Below are positions 19,645 to 30,538 of a DNA stretch of 64,000 nucleotides, in pieces. The first letter of the stretch is position 1. Every line of letters begins with the position of its first letter. This DNA comes from Polynucleobacter sp. 71A-WALBACH (GTDB lineage Bacteria; Pseudomonadota; Gammaproteobacteria; Burkholderiales; Burkholderiaceae). The notes beneath the pieces were generated by a model. It made no database searches, had not been told where the DNA came from, and saw only the letters and a list, made by a program, of their open reading frames with translations. Where the stretch lies: contig NZ_JACVOP010000001.1 of the NCBI RefSeq assembly GCF_018882365.1, positions 496,001 to 560,000 of the forward strand, written 5' to 3'. Both the position numbers and the translations under genes were made by a program.

Positions 19645-19673
19645 CCAACTGGAAACAGTTGGTTTTTTAGGAG
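19645..19673 (+). promoter_or_regulatory. Attenuator-like hairpin abutting the rplJ ribosome binding site
   Basis: CCAACTG-GAAA-CAGTTGG-TTTTTT is a 7-bp stem with a GNRA tetraloop and six T residues, immediately followed by AGGAG (19669-19673), the Shine-Dalgarno of rplJ. It could terminate part of the transcripts or gate ribosome entry. Confidence 0.65.
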
Positions 19674-19680
19674 TTAAACC

Positions 19681-20328
19681 GTGCCTTTGAATGTACAAGA
19701 CAAAAAAGCGATTGTTGCTGATGTCGGCGCTCAATTGGCTGGAGCTCAAACAGTCGTGCTCGCTGAATACCGTGGTATTCCAGTTGAGCAGTTGACAAAG
19801 CTACGTGCTAGCGCACGTGACCAAGGTGTATATCTTCGCGTTTTGAAGAACACATTGGCACGCCGTGCTGCACAAGGCACACAGTTTGAGCCTCTTGCTG
19901 ATTCGATGGTTGGCCCCTTGATCTACGGCATCTCTGCTGATCCGATTGCTTCGGCAAAAGTATTGCAGAACTTTGCTAAGACTCAAGACAAGCTAGTCAT
20001 TACTGCTGGCTTATATAACGGCAAGTTGTTGGACGTAGCGGGCGTTAAATCCCTCGCGTCTATTCCAAGCCGCGATGAGTTGTTATCACAGTTGTTGGGT
20101 GTCATGTTGGCCCCAGTATCTGCAATGGCTCGCGTATTGGGCGCAGTAGCAGCGCAAAAAGCAGAAGGAGCACCCGCTCCAGTTGCAGCGCCTGTAGCAG
20201 AAGTTGCTGAAGTGGCAGCAGCACCAGCAGTAGTTGCTGAAGCCGCCGCTCCAGAAGCAAGTGCAGAGCCTGCAGCAGCAAGCCCAGAAGCTGGAACAGA
20301 AACAAGCGAAACCCCTGCCGCTGAATAA
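19681..20328 (+). CDS. rplJ: Ribosomal protein uL10, with long acidic tail
   Basis: uL10 anchors L7/L12 dimers to the ribosomal stalk. The first 160 residues are a normal L10 ([29 protein letters not shown], ending in the L12-binding helix). Residues 161-215 form an Ala/Pro/Glu-rich tail; E. coli L10 is 165 residues. The start is GTG 19681, fixed by AGGAG at 19669-19673. Together with rplL it is probably controlled by the upstream L10-type leader. Confidence 0.97.
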   Translation: MPLNVQDKKAIVADVGAQLAGAQTVVLAEYRGIPVEQLTKLRASARDQGVYLRVLKNTLARRAAQGTQFEPLADSMVGPLIYGISADPIASAKVLQNFAKTQDKLVITAGLYNGKLLDVAGVKSLASIPSRDELLSQLLGVMLAPVSAMARVLGAVAAQKAEGAPAPVAAPVAEVAEVAAAPAVVAEAAAPEASAEPAAASPEAGTETSETPAAE

Positions 20329-20362
20329 GCGCAGATTAACTATCAAGTATTAGGAGCTAAAA

Positions 20363-20734
20363 ATGGCGATTACCAAAGAAGAAATCATTGATGCAGTAGG
20401 CAGCATGTCCGTAATGGATTTGAATGACTTAGTTAAGGCATTCGAAGAGAAGTTTGGCGTTTCAGCTGCAGCTATGGCTGTTGCTGGTCCTGCTGGTGCT
20501 GGTGCTGCTGCAGCAGAAGAGCAAACTGAATTTACTGTTAACTTGCTCGAAGCTGGTGCAAATAAAGTTTCAGTAATTAAGGCTGTTCGCGAAATCACTG
20601 GTCTTGGCTTGAAAGAAGCTAAAGACTTAGTTGATGGCGCACCAAAGCCAATCAAAGAAGCTGTTGATAAGAAGACAGCTGAAGAAGCTAAGAAGAAGCT
20701 TGAAGAAGCTGGCGCTAAAGCAGAACTCAAGTAA
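20363..20734 (+). CDS. rplL: Ribosomal protein bL12 (L7/L12)
   Basis: bL12 dimers recruit and stimulate translation GTPases. The 123-residue protein has the N-terminal dimerisation domain, an Ala-rich hinge (about 36-52) and a C-terminal domain with [20 protein letters not shown] and PIKEAV. It starts 34 bp after rplJ with TAGGAG upstream. More copies than L10 are needed, fitting its own strong ribosome binding site. Confidence 0.98.
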   Translation: MAITKEEIIDAVGSMSVMDLNDLVKAFEEKFGVSAAAMAVAGPAGAGAAAAEEQTEFTVNLLEAGANKVSVIKAVREITGLGLKEAKDLVDGAPKPIKEAVDKKTAEEAKKKLEEAGAKAELK

Positions 20735-20750
20735 TACGAACTCAGTTAGT

Positions 20751-20833
20751 GCCCCTCAAAAAGGGGCGCTAGCCCTGTTGGGTTTGACCATTAGTGGTCA
20801 AACCCGATTTCATTTCTGATTGAAATCGGGTTT
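20751..20833 (+). promoter_or_regulatory. Overlapping hairpins in the rplL-rpoB spacer
   Basis: Three stems occur: GCCCCT-CAAAA-AGGGGC (20751-20767); GGGTTTGACCA with TGGTCAAACCC (20780-20805, 11 bp); and AAACCCGATTTCA with TGAAATCGGGTTT (20800-20833, 13 bp). The last two share AAACCC at 20800-20805, so they compete at full length. In E. coli this spacer holds an attenuator and an RNase III site that lower rpoB output relative to L12. Confidence 0.7.
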
Positions 20834-20960
20834 GCCTTCTGATACGACTGCAGAATGCAAGTTTGGTCGGACACTGAATCTATCGATTTAGTGTTGTCCG
20901 CCAGTGATTGGTAGTGGCCAATCGCCAAATCTTTGTACAGTCGCTGAATTCGGAGATGAA

Positions 20961-23900
20961 ATGAACTACAGCTTCACCGAACGCAAGCGAGTCCGTAAAA
21001 GCTTTGCTAAGCGAGTAAATAATCATCAGGTGCCTTACCTGATCGCAACGCAGCTGGAATCCTACGCTAAATTTTTACAGGCCGAAAAGCCTGCCATGTC
21101 TCGTCTTACAGAGGGACTTCAAGCTGCCTTTACATCAGCATTCCCAATTGTGTCCAACAATGGCTACGCACGTATGGAATACGTGTCATACCAGCTGTCA
21201 CAGCCACCGTTTGACGTTAAAGAATGTCAACAGCGTGGTTACACATACCACTCAGCCTTACGTGCAAAAGTTCGCTTGATTATTTATGATCGCGAAGCAC
21301 CTACTAAGGTTAAAGAGGTAAAAGAGAGTGAAGTCTACATGGGTGAAATTCCACTCATGACAGATAACGGCTCTTTCGTTATTAACGGTACTGAGCGCGT
21401 CATCGTTTCTCAGTTACACCGTTCCCCAGGCGTGTTCTTTGAACACGATAAGGGTAAGACACATAGCTCAGGTAAGTTGCTGTTCTCAGCACGCATCATT
21501 CCTTACCGTGGTTCATGGCTTGATTTCGAATTTGATCCAAAAGATATTCTGTATTTCCGCGTTGACCGTCGTCGCAAGATGCCTGTCACCATTTTGCTCA
21601 AGGCAATTGGATTAAACAACGAGCAGATTCTTGCAAACTTCTTCAACTTTGATCATTTCTCCTTGAGCGCAAATGGCGCGTCAATGGAATTTGTTCCAGA
21701 GCGTTTGCGTGGTCAGATGGCTAACTTTGATGTGCTTGACAAGAATGGCGTTGTTGTCATTCAAAAAGACAAGCGTATCAATGCAAAACATATTCGTGAA
21801 CTCGAAGCAGCTAAAACTAAGAACATCGTTGTTCCAGATGACTACTTGGTTGGCCGCGTAGTTGCACGCAACATTATTGATCCAGACTCTGGTGAAATCT
21901 TGGCTTACGCTAATGATGAGATCACTGAAGAGTTGTTGGCTACATTGCGTGATGCAGGCATCAAGCAATTGGAAACTATCTACACCAATGATTTGGATTC
22001 TGGTGCTTATATTTCACAGACATTGCGTACTGACGAAACTGCGGATCAAATGGCTGCACGTATTGCCATCTATCGCATGATGCGTCCTGGTGAGCCTCCA
22101 ACAGAAGATGCTGTTGAAGCTTTGTTCCAGCGCTTGTTCTACAACGAAGATAGCTACGATTTATCACGCGTTGGCCGTATGAAAGTTAACAGCCGTCTCG
22201 GTCGTTCAGAGATGGAAGGCAAAATGGTTTTGTCGGACGAAGATATCCTCGACACCATCAAGTCTTTGGTTGACTTGCGTAACGGCAAAGGTGAAGTCGA
22301 TGACATCGATCACTTAGGCAATCGTCGCGTACGTTGCGTAGGTGAGTTGGCAGAGAATCAATTCCGCGCTGGTTTGTCACGTGTTGAGCGTGCGGTTAAA
22401 GAACGTCTCGGCCAAGCTGAAACCGAAAACCTCATGCCGCATGACTTGATTAACAGCAAGCCAATCTCTTCAGCGATTCGTGAGTTCTTCGGTTCTTCAC
22501 AGTTGTCCCAGTTTATGGACCAAACAAACCCATTGTCAGAGATCACGCATAAGCGTCGTATTTCTGCATTGGGACCTGGTGGTTTGACACGCGAGCGCGC
22601 CGGCTTCGAAGTGCGCGACGTGCATCCAACCCACTACGGTCGTGTTTGCCCAATTGAAACTCCAGAAGGACCAAACATTGGTCTGATCAACTCACTCGCG
22701 TTGTTTGCGCGTTTGAATGAGCATGGTTTCTTGGAAACACCATATCGTAAGGTTGCCACTAGCAAGGTTAGCGATGAAGTAATGTACCTCTCTGCAATTG
22801 AAGAGGCGAAGTATGTAATTGCTCAGGCAAATGCAACGATCGACAAGAGCGGTAAGTTGGCCGACGAATTGGTTTCAGCGCGTCAAGCTGGTGAGACTAT
22901 GATGGTTAGCCCAGAGCGTATCGATTTCATCGACGTTGCTCCTAGCCAGATTGTTTCTGCTGCTGCTTCATTGGTTCCGTTCTTGGAGCATGATGATGCG
23001 AACCGTGCGTTGATGGGTGCGAATATGCAACGTCAAGCGGTTCCTTGCTTGCGTCCTGATAAGCCATTGGTTGGTACGGGTTTAGAGCGTATTGTTGCGG
23101 TTGACTCAGGCACGGTTATTTTGGCTTCTCGTGGCGGTATCGTTGATTATGTTGACGCAAATCGTGTAGTTATTCGTGTAAACGATGACGAGACAGCAGC
23201 TGGTGAAGTTGGTGTGGATATTTATAACCTCATCAAGTACACCCGTTCAAACCAAAATACCAACATCAACCAACGTCCAATCGTTCAGGCTGGTGATCGT
23301 GTAGCCCGTGGCGACGTAGTTGCTGACGGCGCATCTACCGATTTGGGTGAATTGGCTTTGGGTCAGAACATGACTGTGGCATTTATGCCATGGAACGGTT
23401 ACAACTTCGAAGATTCAATCTTGATCTCTGAGAAAGTGGTTGCTGACGACCGTTACACCTCTATTCATATTGAAGAGTTGTCGGTTGTTGCTCGTGATAC
23501 CAAACTCGGTTCAGAAGAAATTACACGCGATATCTCCAACTTGGCTGAGTCACAACTCTCCCGTTTGGATGAGAGCGGTATTGTTTACATCGGTGCTGAA
23601 GTTGAAGCGGGTGACGTATTGGTTGGTAAGGTAACTCCAAAGGGCGAGACTACTCTCACTCCAGAAGAGAAGCTCCTCCGTGCGATCTTCGGTGAAAAAG
23701 CATCTGACGTTAAAGATACTTCTTTGCGCGTTCCATCTGGAATGATCGGTACAGTTATCGATGTTCAAGTCTTCACTCGTGAAGGTATTGAGCGCGATGC
23801 CCGTGCACAAGCAATTATTCAAGAAGAATTACAACGCTATCGTTTGGACTTAAACGACCAGTTGCGTATTGTTGAAGGCGATGCCTTCATGCGTTTAGAA

Positions 23901-25061
23901 AAGCTGTTGATTGGCAAAGTTGCTAACGGCGGCCCTAAGAAATTAGCTAAAGGCACCAAGATCGACAAGGAATACCTTGCTGACCTAGACAAATACCATT
24001 GGTTTGATGTTCGTCCAGCAGATGATGAAGTTGCCACACAGGTTGAAGCAATTAAATCTTCTATCGAAGCGAAGCGTAAGCAGTTTGATGAGGCCTTCGA
24101 AGAGAAACGCACTAAGCTTACCCAAGGCGATGATTTGCAGCCTGGTGTAACGAAGATGGTTAAGGTGTACTTGGCAGTGAAGCGTCGCTTACAGCCTGGT
24201 GACAAGATGGCCGGTCGTCACGGTAACAAAGGTGTGGTTTCTAAAATCGCTCCAGCGGAAGACATGCCATTTATGGCTGACGGACGCCCTGTTGACATCG
24301 TCTTGAACCCATTAGGCGTTCCTTCCCGTATGAACGTAGGTCAGATCTTGGAAACCCACTTAGGTTGGGCGGCTCAAGGTATTGGTAAGCGTATTGACGA
24401 GATGGTTCGTCAACAGGCCAAACAAGCTGAACTCCGTAAGTTCATGAAGCAGCTTTACAACGAAACAGGTCGCATCGAAGACATCGACAACTTCACTGAT
24501 GAGCAGATCACAGTATTGGCTGAGAATTTACGCCAAGGCTTGCCATTTGCTACTCCGGTATTTGACGGTGCAACTGAAGCTGAAATCGGCCGCATGCTCG
24601 AGTTGGCATATCCAGAAGAAGTAGCTACTTCTTTGAAGATGACGCCTTCACGTCAGCAGATGATTTTGTGCGACGGCCGCACTGGCGATCAGTTTGAGCG
24701 TCCAGTAACTGTTGGCGTAATGCACGTCTTGAAACTCCACCATTTGGTCGATGACAAGATGCACGCACGTTCAACCGGACCTTACTCGTTAGTAACGCAA
24801 CAGCCACTGGGCGGTAAAGCTCAGTTTGGTGGTCAGCGCTTTGGTGAGATGGAAGTTTGGGCCCTCGAAGCATACGGTGCTTCATATGTCTTGCAGGAAA
24901 TGCTGACAGTGAAGTCCGATGACGTCGCAGGCCGTACCAAGGTTTACGAAAACATCGTCAAGGGCGAGCACACAATTGATGCTGGCATGCCCGAATCCTT
25001 CAACGTGTTGGTAAAAGAAATCCGCTCGTTGGGTATTGACATTGACATGGAGCGCAACTGA
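20961..25061 (+). CDS. rpoB: RNA polymerase subunit beta
   Basis: This is the catalytic beta subunit, 1366 residues. The rifampicin-pocket region [20 protein letters not shown] with [16 protein letters not shown], the [14 protein letters not shown] motif and the C-terminal [17 protein letters not shown] are all present. ATG 20961 with GGAG six bases before is chosen; an upstream frame extension from 20904 has no family match. The rifampicin cluster shows the sensitive-type residues (D-Q-N, H-KRR, S-L). rpoC starts one base after the stop codon. Confidence 0.99.
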   Translation: MNYSFTERKRVRKSFAKRVNNHQVPYLIATQLESYAKFLQAEKPAMSRLTEGLQAAFTSAFPIVSNNGYARMEYVSYQLSQPPFDVKECQQRGYTYHSALRAKVRLIIYDREAPTKVKEVKESEVYMGEIPLMTDNGSFVINGTERVIVSQLHRSPGVFFEHDKGKTHSSGKLLFSARIIPYRGSWLDFEFDPKDILYFRVDRRRKMPVTILLKAIGLNNEQILANFFNFDHFSLSANGASMEFVPERLRGQMANFDVLDKNGVVVIQKDKRINAKHIRELEAAKTKNIVVPDDYLVGRVVARNIIDPDSGEILAYANDEITEELLATLRDAGIKQLETIYTNDLDSGAYISQTLRTDETADQMAARIAIYRMMRPGEPPTEDAVEALFQRLFYNEDSYDLSRVGRMKVNSRLGRSEMEGKMVLSDEDILDTIKSLVDLRNGKGEVDDIDHLGNRRVRCVGELAENQFRAGLSRVERAVKERLGQAETENLMPHDLINSKPISSAIREFFGSSQLSQFMDQTNPLSEITHKRRISALGPGGLTRERAGFEVRDVHPTHYGRVCPIETPEGPNIGLINSLALFARLNEHGFLETPYRKVATSKVSDEVMYLSAIEEAKYVIAQANATIDKSGKLADELVSARQAGETMMVSPERIDFIDVAPSQIVSAAASLVPFLEHDDANRALMGANMQRQAVPCLRPDKPLVGTGLERIVAVDSGTVILASRGGIVDYVDANRVVIRVNDDETAAGEVGVDIYNLIKYTRSNQNTNINQRPIVQAGDRVARGDVVADGASTDLGELALGQNMTVAFMPWNGYNFEDSILISEKVVADDRYTSIHIEELSVVARDTKLGSEEITRDISNLAESQLSRLDESGIVYIGAEVEAGDVLVGKVTPKGETTLTPEEKLLRAIFGEKASDVKDTSLRVPSGMIGTVIDVQVFTREGIERDARAQAIIQEELQRYRLDLNDQLRIVEGDAFMRLEKLLIGKVANGGPKKLAKGTKIDKEYLADLDKYHWFDVRPADDEVATQVEAIKSSIEAKRKQFDEAFEEKRTKLTQGDDLQPGVTKMVKVYLAVKRRLQPGDKMAGRHGNKGVVSKIAPAEDMPFMADGRPVDIVLNPLGVPSRMNVGQILETHLGWAAQGIGKRIDEMVRQQAKQAELRKFMKQLYNETGRIEDIDNFTDEQITVLAENLRQGLPFATPVFDGATEAEIGRMLELAYPEEVATSLKMTPSRQQMILCDGRTGDQFERPVTVGVMHVLKLHHLVDDKMHARSTGPYSLVTQQPLGGKAQFGGQRFGEMEVWALEAYGASYVLQEMLTVKSDDVAGRTKVYENIVKGEHTIDAGMPESFNVLVKEIRSLGIDIDMERN

Positions 25062-25062
25062 T

Positions 25063-28000
25063 ATGAAAGCATTGCTCGATTTATTTAAGCAAACGCAGGG
25101 TGATGAGCAGTTTGATGTCATCAAGATTGGTCTTGCATCCCCTGAGAAAATTCGTTCATGGTCTTTTGGTGAAGTACGCAAACCAGAAACCATCAACTAC
25201 CGGACTTTTAAGCCCGAGCGTGATGGTTTGTTCTGCGCCAAGATTTTTGGACCAACTAAAGACTATGAGTGCTTATGCGGTAAGTACAAGCGCTTAAAGT
25301 TCCGTGGCGTTATTTGCGAGAAGTGTGGCGTTGAAGTTACTCTCGCTAAGGTACGTCGTGAGCGCATGGGCCACATTGAGTTGGCAGCCCCTGTAGCGCA
25401 CATTTGGTTCTTGAAGTCATTGCCTTCCCGTTTGGGTATGGTTCTCGATATGACCCTCCGGGATATCGAGCGCGTTCTTTACTTTGAAGCCTATGTAGTT
25501 GTTGATCCTGGCATGACACCTGAAGGCGCTATGAAGCGTGGTCAGATCATGTCTGAGGACGAGTACATTACCAAGACTGAAGAGTATGGTGATGGTGCAT
25601 TTACTGCCATCATGGGCGCCGAAGGTATTCGTGATCTCTTGCGTTCGATTGATATCGATCGTGAAGTTGAGACGATTCGCGCTGACTTAAAAGCCACTGG
25701 TAGCGATGCCAAGATCAAGAAATACGCTAAGCGCTTAAAAGTGCTCGAGGCATTCCAGACTTCAGGTATTAAGCCTGACTGGATGATCATGGAAGTGTTA
25801 CCAGTATTGCCACCTGAATTGCGCCCATTGGTGCCATTGGATGGCGGTCGCTTTGCTACTTCCGATTTGAACGATCTCTATCGTCGTGTGATTAACCGTA
25901 ACAACCGTCTCAAGCGTTTGTTAGAGTTGCGCGCACCAGAGATCATCGTTCGCAATGAAAAGCGCATGTTGCAAGAAGCGGTTGACTCATTACTCGATAA
26001 CGGTCGTCGCGGTAAGGCTATGACTGGCGCTAACAAGCGTCCTCTCAAGTCCTTGGCTGAGATGATTAAAGGTAAGAGCGGTCGTTTCCGTCAAAACTTG
26101 TTGGGTAAACGTGTTGACTATTCTGGTCGTTCAGTCATCGTGGTTGGTCCAACATTAAAATTGCATCAGTGCGGCTTGCCAAAATTGATGGCCTTGGAAT
26201 TGTTCAAGCCATTTATTTTCAACAAGCTCGAGACTTTGGGAATCGCAACTACGATTAAGGCTGCGAAGAAAGAAGTTGAAAGTCAAACTCCAATCGTTTG
26301 GGACATTCTCGAAGAAGTGATTCGTGAACATCCAATCATGTTGAACCGTGCGCCTACATTGCACCGTCTTGGTATTCAGGCTTTCGAGCCAATGCTGATT
26401 GAAGGCAAGGCGATCCAATTGCACCCATTAGTCTGCGCGGCATTCAACGCCGACTTTGACGGTGACCAAATGGCGGTTCACGTTCCTTTGTCGCTCGAAG
26501 CGCAAATGGAAGCACGTACATTGATGTTGGCTTCGAACAACGTATTGTTCCCAGCTAACGGCGAGCCATCGATCGTTCCTTCGCAGGACGTGGTGTTGGG
26601 TCTGTACTACGCTACTCGTGACAAGATCAACGGTAAAGGCGAAGGCATGGTTTTCGCTAATATCACTGAAGTAATTCGTGCATACGAAGCTGGCCAAGTT
26701 GAATTGGCTTCCCGCGTTGCCGTACGTATTACTGAGTTTGAGATTGTGGATAAGAAGGCAGAGGGCGATGCCCGTTTTGCTGAAAAGACTAAGATCTATC
26801 AAACTTCAGTTGGCCGCGCCATCTTGTCGGAAATTTTGCCTAAAGGCATGTCTTTCGAGGAAATCAACAAGCCTCTGAAGAAAAAAGAAATCTCACGTTT
26901 GATCAATACTTCATTCCGTAAGTGCGGTCTTCGTGAAACAGTTATTTTTGCTGACCGTCTCTTGCAGTCTGGTTTCCGCTTGGCTACCAATGCCGGTATC
27001 TCGGTTGCGATCGACGATATGCTGATTCCAAGCTCTAAAGAGCGCATCATCACTGAAGCTTCAAATAAGGTTAAAGAGTATGACAAGCAGTTCATGTCAG
27101 GTCTTGTAACTAATCAAGAGCGTTATAACAACGTGGTTGATATTTGGGGTGCTGCTGGTGACCAAGTTGGTAAGGCGATGATGGATGAGTTGTCACACGT
27201 TGACGTACTCGACCGTAACGGTAAAACTGTTCGTCAAGAGTCCTTTAACTCCATCTATATGATGGCGGATTCTGGTGCTCGTGGATCTGCGGCGCAGATT
27301 CGTCAGTTGGCCGGTATGCGTGGTTTGATGGCTAAGCCTGATGGCTCCATTATTGAAACCCCAATTACCGCAAACTTCCGCGAAGGTTTAAACGTATTGC
27401 AGTACTTCATCTCAACCCATGGTGCTCGTAAAGGCTTGGCTGATACAGCGTTGAAGACGGCGAACTCTGGTTACTTGACACGTCGTTTGTGCGACGTAAC
27501 TCAAGATCTCGTTGTGATTGAGGATGATTGCGGTGCGACTTCTGGTGTCACCATGAAGGCGCTTGTAGAGGGTGGCGAAATTATCGAAGCATTGCGTGAT
27601 CGTATTTTAGGTCGTGTATGTATCGGTGACATCGTTCATCCAGACACGCAAGAAGTGATTGTTCCTAACGACACATTGCTTGACGAAGATCACGTTGATC
27701 AAATCGTTGCTTTGGGCATTGATGAAGTTAAAGTTCGCACAGTATTGTCATGCTTAACTCGCTTCGGCTTGTGCGCTAAGTGCTACGGACGTGATTTAGG
27801 TCGCGGTGGTTTGGTGAACGTTGGTGAGGCAGTTGGTGTGATCGCTGCTCAGTCCATTGGTGAGCCTGGCACACAGTTGACTATGCGTACCTTCCACATT
27901 GGTGGTGCAGCGTCACGGGCGTTGGTTGCAAGTAATATTGAAGCTAAGTCTAACGGTGCTTTGAAATTCTCTGCAACGATGCGTGTTGTGAAGAACGCAA

Positions 28001-29325
28001 AAGGTGAGCAGATCGTGATTTCACGTTCTGGTGAAGCTCTGATCATTGACGATAACGGCCGTGAGCGCGAGCGTCATAAAGTGCCTTACGGCGCAACTCT
28101 CTTGTTGAAAGAGGATGCGGCAGTGAAGGCCGGTGCAAGCTTGGCTACATGGGATCCGTTAACACGTCCAATCATTTCTGAGTACGCTGGTATTGCTCGC
28201 TTCGATAACGTTGAAGAAGGCGTTACTGTAGCTAAGCAGGTTGACGAAGTAACTGGCCTCTCTACTTTGGTGGTGATTGACGGTAAGCGTCGCAGTGCTG
28301 CTAGCAAAGGCGTTCGCCCAATGATCAACTTGGTTGATGATAAAGGCGGTGAAGTGATGATTGCAGGTACAGATCATCCAGTAAACATCGGCTTGCAAGT
28401 GGGCGCTTTGATCACTGTTAAAGACGGTCAAAAAGTTGAAGTTGGTGAAGTATTGGCGCGTATTCCAATCGAATCACAGAAGACTCGCGACATTACCGGT
28501 GGTTTGCCACGCGTTGCTGAATTATTCGAAGCACGTTCACCAAAAGATGCAGCTGTATTGGCTAAAGTCACTGGAACTGTTTCCTTCGGTAAAGAAACTA
28601 AAGGTAAACAACGTTTAGTGATTACCGATATGGATGGTGAAGCGAATGAATTCTTGATTCCTAAAGAGAAGCAAGTTCTCGTTCATGACGGCCAAGTTGT
28701 GAACAAGGGCGAGATGATTGTGGAAGGCCCTGCCGATCCACACGATATCTTGACACTCAGAGGCATTGAAGAGTTGGCGATCTACATCGTGGATGAAGTT
28801 CAAGACGTTTACCGTTTGCAAGGCGTGAAGATTAACGACAAGCACATTGAAGTCATCGTGCGTCAAATGTTGCGTCGTGTGCAAATTACTGATGGTGGCG
28901 ATACTGCCTACATCACTGGTGAGCAAGTTGAGCGTTCTAAGTTGTATGACGCAAACGATGCTGTGATTGCTCAAGGTAAGCGCCCAGCTCAGTTCGAGAA
29001 TGTGTTGCTCGGTATTACTAAGGCATCCTTGTCGACAGACAGTTTCATTTCAGCGGCTTCTTTCCAAGAAACCACCCGTGTATTGACCGAAGCCGCAATT
29101 ATGGGCAAGACCGATACACTCCGTGGCCTCAAGGAAAACGTCATTATTGGTCGCCTGATCCCAGCTGGTACCGGCCTGTCTTATCGCCGTGCACGCAAGG
29201 TCAGAGAGCAATTCGAGCGTGATCGCGCTCAAATGATTGCTGCCGAAGAGGAAGCAATGGCTGATATGCCTGTAGAAATAGAGGCTGAAGTGATTGCTCC
29301 TGCTGCTGAGGCGGATCCAAGCTAA
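25063..29325 (+). CDS. rpoC: RNA polymerase subunit beta-prime
   Basis: This 1420-residue subunit carries the catalytic [12 protein letters not shown] motif, the N-terminal zinc ribbon (CLCGKY and CEKCGVEV), the second zinc site ([13 protein letters not shown]), the bridge-helix region and a C-terminal Glu/Ala tail. ATG 25063 is the family start; the in-frame codon at 25036 lies inside rpoB. It is one base from rpoB and the two are surely co-translated. A terminator follows at 29336. Confidence 0.99.
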   Translation: MKALLDLFKQTQGDEQFDVIKIGLASPEKIRSWSFGEVRKPETINYRTFKPERDGLFCAKIFGPTKDYECLCGKYKRLKFRGVICEKCGVEVTLAKVRRERMGHIELAAPVAHIWFLKSLPSRLGMVLDMTLRDIERVLYFEAYVVVDPGMTPEGAMKRGQIMSEDEYITKTEEYGDGAFTAIMGAEGIRDLLRSIDIDREVETIRADLKATGSDAKIKKYAKRLKVLEAFQTSGIKPDWMIMEVLPVLPPELRPLVPLDGGRFATSDLNDLYRRVINRNNRLKRLLELRAPEIIVRNEKRMLQEAVDSLLDNGRRGKAMTGANKRPLKSLAEMIKGKSGRFRQNLLGKRVDYSGRSVIVVGPTLKLHQCGLPKLMALELFKPFIFNKLETLGIATTIKAAKKEVESQTPIVWDILEEVIREHPIMLNRAPTLHRLGIQAFEPMLIEGKAIQLHPLVCAAFNADFDGDQMAVHVPLSLEAQMEARTLMLASNNVLFPANGEPSIVPSQDVVLGLYYATRDKINGKGEGMVFANITEVIRAYEAGQVELASRVAVRITEFEIVDKKAEGDARFAEKTKIYQTSVGRAILSEILPKGMSFEEINKPLKKKEISRLINTSFRKCGLRETVIFADRLLQSGFRLATNAGISVAIDDMLIPSSKERIITEASNKVKEYDKQFMSGLVTNQERYNNVVDIWGAAGDQVGKAMMDELSHVDVLDRNGKTVRQESFNSIYMMADSGARGSAAQIRQLAGMRGLMAKPDGSIIETPITANFREGLNVLQYFISTHGARKGLADTALKTANSGYLTRRLCDVTQDLVVIEDDCGATSGVTMKALVEGGEIIEALRDRILGRVCIGDIVHPDTQEVIVPNDTLLDEDHVDQIVALGIDEVKVRTVLSCLTRFGLCAKCYGRDLGRGGLVNVGEAVGVIAAQSIGEPGTQLTMRTFHIGGAASRALVASNIEAKSNGALKFSATMRVVKNAKGEQIVISRSGEALIIDDNGRERERHKVPYGATLLLKEDAAVKAGASLATWDPLTRPIISEYAGIARFDNVEEGVTVAKQVDEVTGLSTLVVIDGKRRSAASKGVRPMINLVDDKGGEVMIAGTDHPVNIGLQVGALITVKDGQKVEVGEVLARIPIESQKTRDITGGLPRVAELFEARSPKDAAVLAKVTGTVSFGKETKGKQRLVITDMDGEANEFLIPKEKQVLVHDGQVVNKGEMIVEGPADPHDILTLRGIEELAIYIVDEVQDVYRLQGVKINDKHIEVIVRQMLRRVQITDGGDTAYITGEQVERSKLYDANDAVIAQGKRPAQFENVLLGITKASLSTDSFISAASFQETTRVLTEAAIMGKTDTLRGLKENVIIGRLIPAGTGLSYRRARKVREQFERDRAQMIAAEEEAMADMPVEIEAEVIAPAAEADPS

Positions 29326-29335
29326 TTTGGTATTT

Positions 29336-29359
29336 CTGGCCAGAAATGGCCAGTTTTTT
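29336..29359 (+). terminator. rpoC terminator
   Basis: CTGGCC-AGAAAT-GGCCAG-TTTTTT is a 6-bp GC-rich stem with six T residues, 10 bases after the rpoC stop. Confidence 0.85.
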
Positions 29360-29368
29360 CCCTCGAGG

Positions 29369-29397
29369 TTGACGGAAAGGGCTGGCCAGGCTAGAAT
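29369..29397 (+). promoter_or_regulatory. Promoter of the str operon (rpsL-rpsG-fusA-tuf)
   Basis: TTGACG at 29369-29374, a 17-bp spacer and TAGAAT at 29392-29397 lie ten bases after the rpoC terminator and about 105 bases before rpsL. Confidence 0.8.
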
Positions 29398-29501
29398 GCT
29401 GAGTTCTACTGATTCAGAAGAGGGTCGTTTTGACCTAGAAATTATCTAAGTCATTGATTTTCTTGAAGAAAGCAACAAAGAAGTACTAACCGAGCTATTT
29501 T

Positions 29502-29879
29502 ATGCCAACAATTAATCAATTATTACGTAAGCCAAGAACTCGGCTGACCGTTAAAAGCAAGAGCCCTGCGCTGCAAAACAGCCCGCAGCGCCGTGGTGTA
29601 TGTACACGTGTGTACACAACCACTCCTAAGAAGCCTAACTCTGCGTTACGTAAAGTAGCAAAAGTTCGCTTAACCAATGGTTTTGAAGTCATTTCATACA
29701 TTGGCGGTGAAGGCCATAACCTCCAGGAACACTCAGTAGTGTTGATTCGTGGTGGTCGTGTAAAGGATTTGCCAGGTGTTCGTTACCACATTGTTCGTGG
29801 CTCACTTGACTTGCAAGGTGTTAAAGACCGCAAGCAGTCACGTTCCAAGTACGGTGCTAAGCGCGCTAAGAAAGCTTAA
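29502..29879 (+). CDS. rpsL: Ribosomal protein uS12
   Basis: uS12 sits at the decoding site and controls accuracy. The 125-residue protein has [18 protein letters not shown] (with the Lys equivalent to E. coli Lys43) and [17 protein letters not shown] (Lys88 region), both wild-type for streptomycin sensitivity. It is the first gene after the str promoter. Confidence 0.99.
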   Translation: MPTINQLLRKPRTRLTVKSKSPALQNSPQRRGVCTRVYTTTPKKPNSALRKVAKVRLTNGFEVISYIGGEGHNLQEHSVVLIRGGRVKDLPGVRYHIVRGSLDLQGVKDRKQSRSKYGAKRAKKA

Positions 29880-30040
29880 TAGCAACCAAAGCATTTGCAG
29901 TAAGTCTTCGTTTGTCAGACTTTAAAGACAAGTAAGTGGCCGTTCCGTCTAGAGATTGATGTATTTCAGTCTCCAGATAGTAGGACGGCCGGAGCGGGTG
30001 ATCCATGTGGGCCACCCCTAACTGAACTGAAGGAGTAGTT

Positions 30041-30511
30041 ATGCCACGTCGTCGTGAAGTTCCCAAACGGGAAATCCTGCCTGATCCAAAATTCGGCAAT
30101 GTAGAAGTAGCAAAATTCATGAACGTCCTCATGTTGGATGGCAAGAAATCGGTTGCAGAGCGTATCGTTTACGGTGCCTTTGATCACATCGAGAAAAAAG
30201 CAAATAAAGAACCACTCGAAGTTTTCTCAACAGCTATGGGCAACGTTAAGCCAATGGTTGAGGTGAAAAGCCGTCGTGTTGGTGGCGCAAACTACCAGGT
30301 TCCTGTTGAAGTTCGCCCATCACGCCGTTCAGCTTTGGCAATGCGCTGGGTGCGTGAAGCCGCTAAAAAGCGCGGTGAAAAATCCATGGCTCAACGTTTG
30401 GCCAACGAATTATTAGAAGCTGCAGAAGGTCGCGGCGGAGCAATGAAGAAGCGTGAAGAAGTTCACCGTATGGCAGAAGCTAACAAAGCTTTCTCACATT
30501 TCCGCTTCTAA
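30041..30511 (+). CDS. rpsG: Ribosomal protein uS7
   Basis: uS7 nucleates the 30S head on 16S rRNA and in E. coli also regulates the str mRNA. The 156-residue protein has [33 protein letters not shown] and the C-terminal AFSHFRF. GAAGGAG precedes ATG. The 161-base gap from rpsL is a likely place for translational control, and 28 bp separate it from fusA. Confidence 0.98.
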   Translation: MPRRREVPKREILPDPKFGNVEVAKFMNVLMLDGKKSVAERIVYGAFDHIEKKANKEPLEVFSTAMGNVKPMVEVKSRRVGGANYQVPVEVRPSRRSALAMRWVREAAKKRGEKSMAQRLANELLEAAEGRGGAMKKREEVHRMAEANKAFSHFRF

Positions 30512-30538
30512 TCGCACAGTAAAGAAAAGGTACCAACA

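Noticed and set aside
20904..20960. Upstream extension of rpoB
   Set aside because: The residues are not family-like, and GGAG is correctly placed for ATG 20961.
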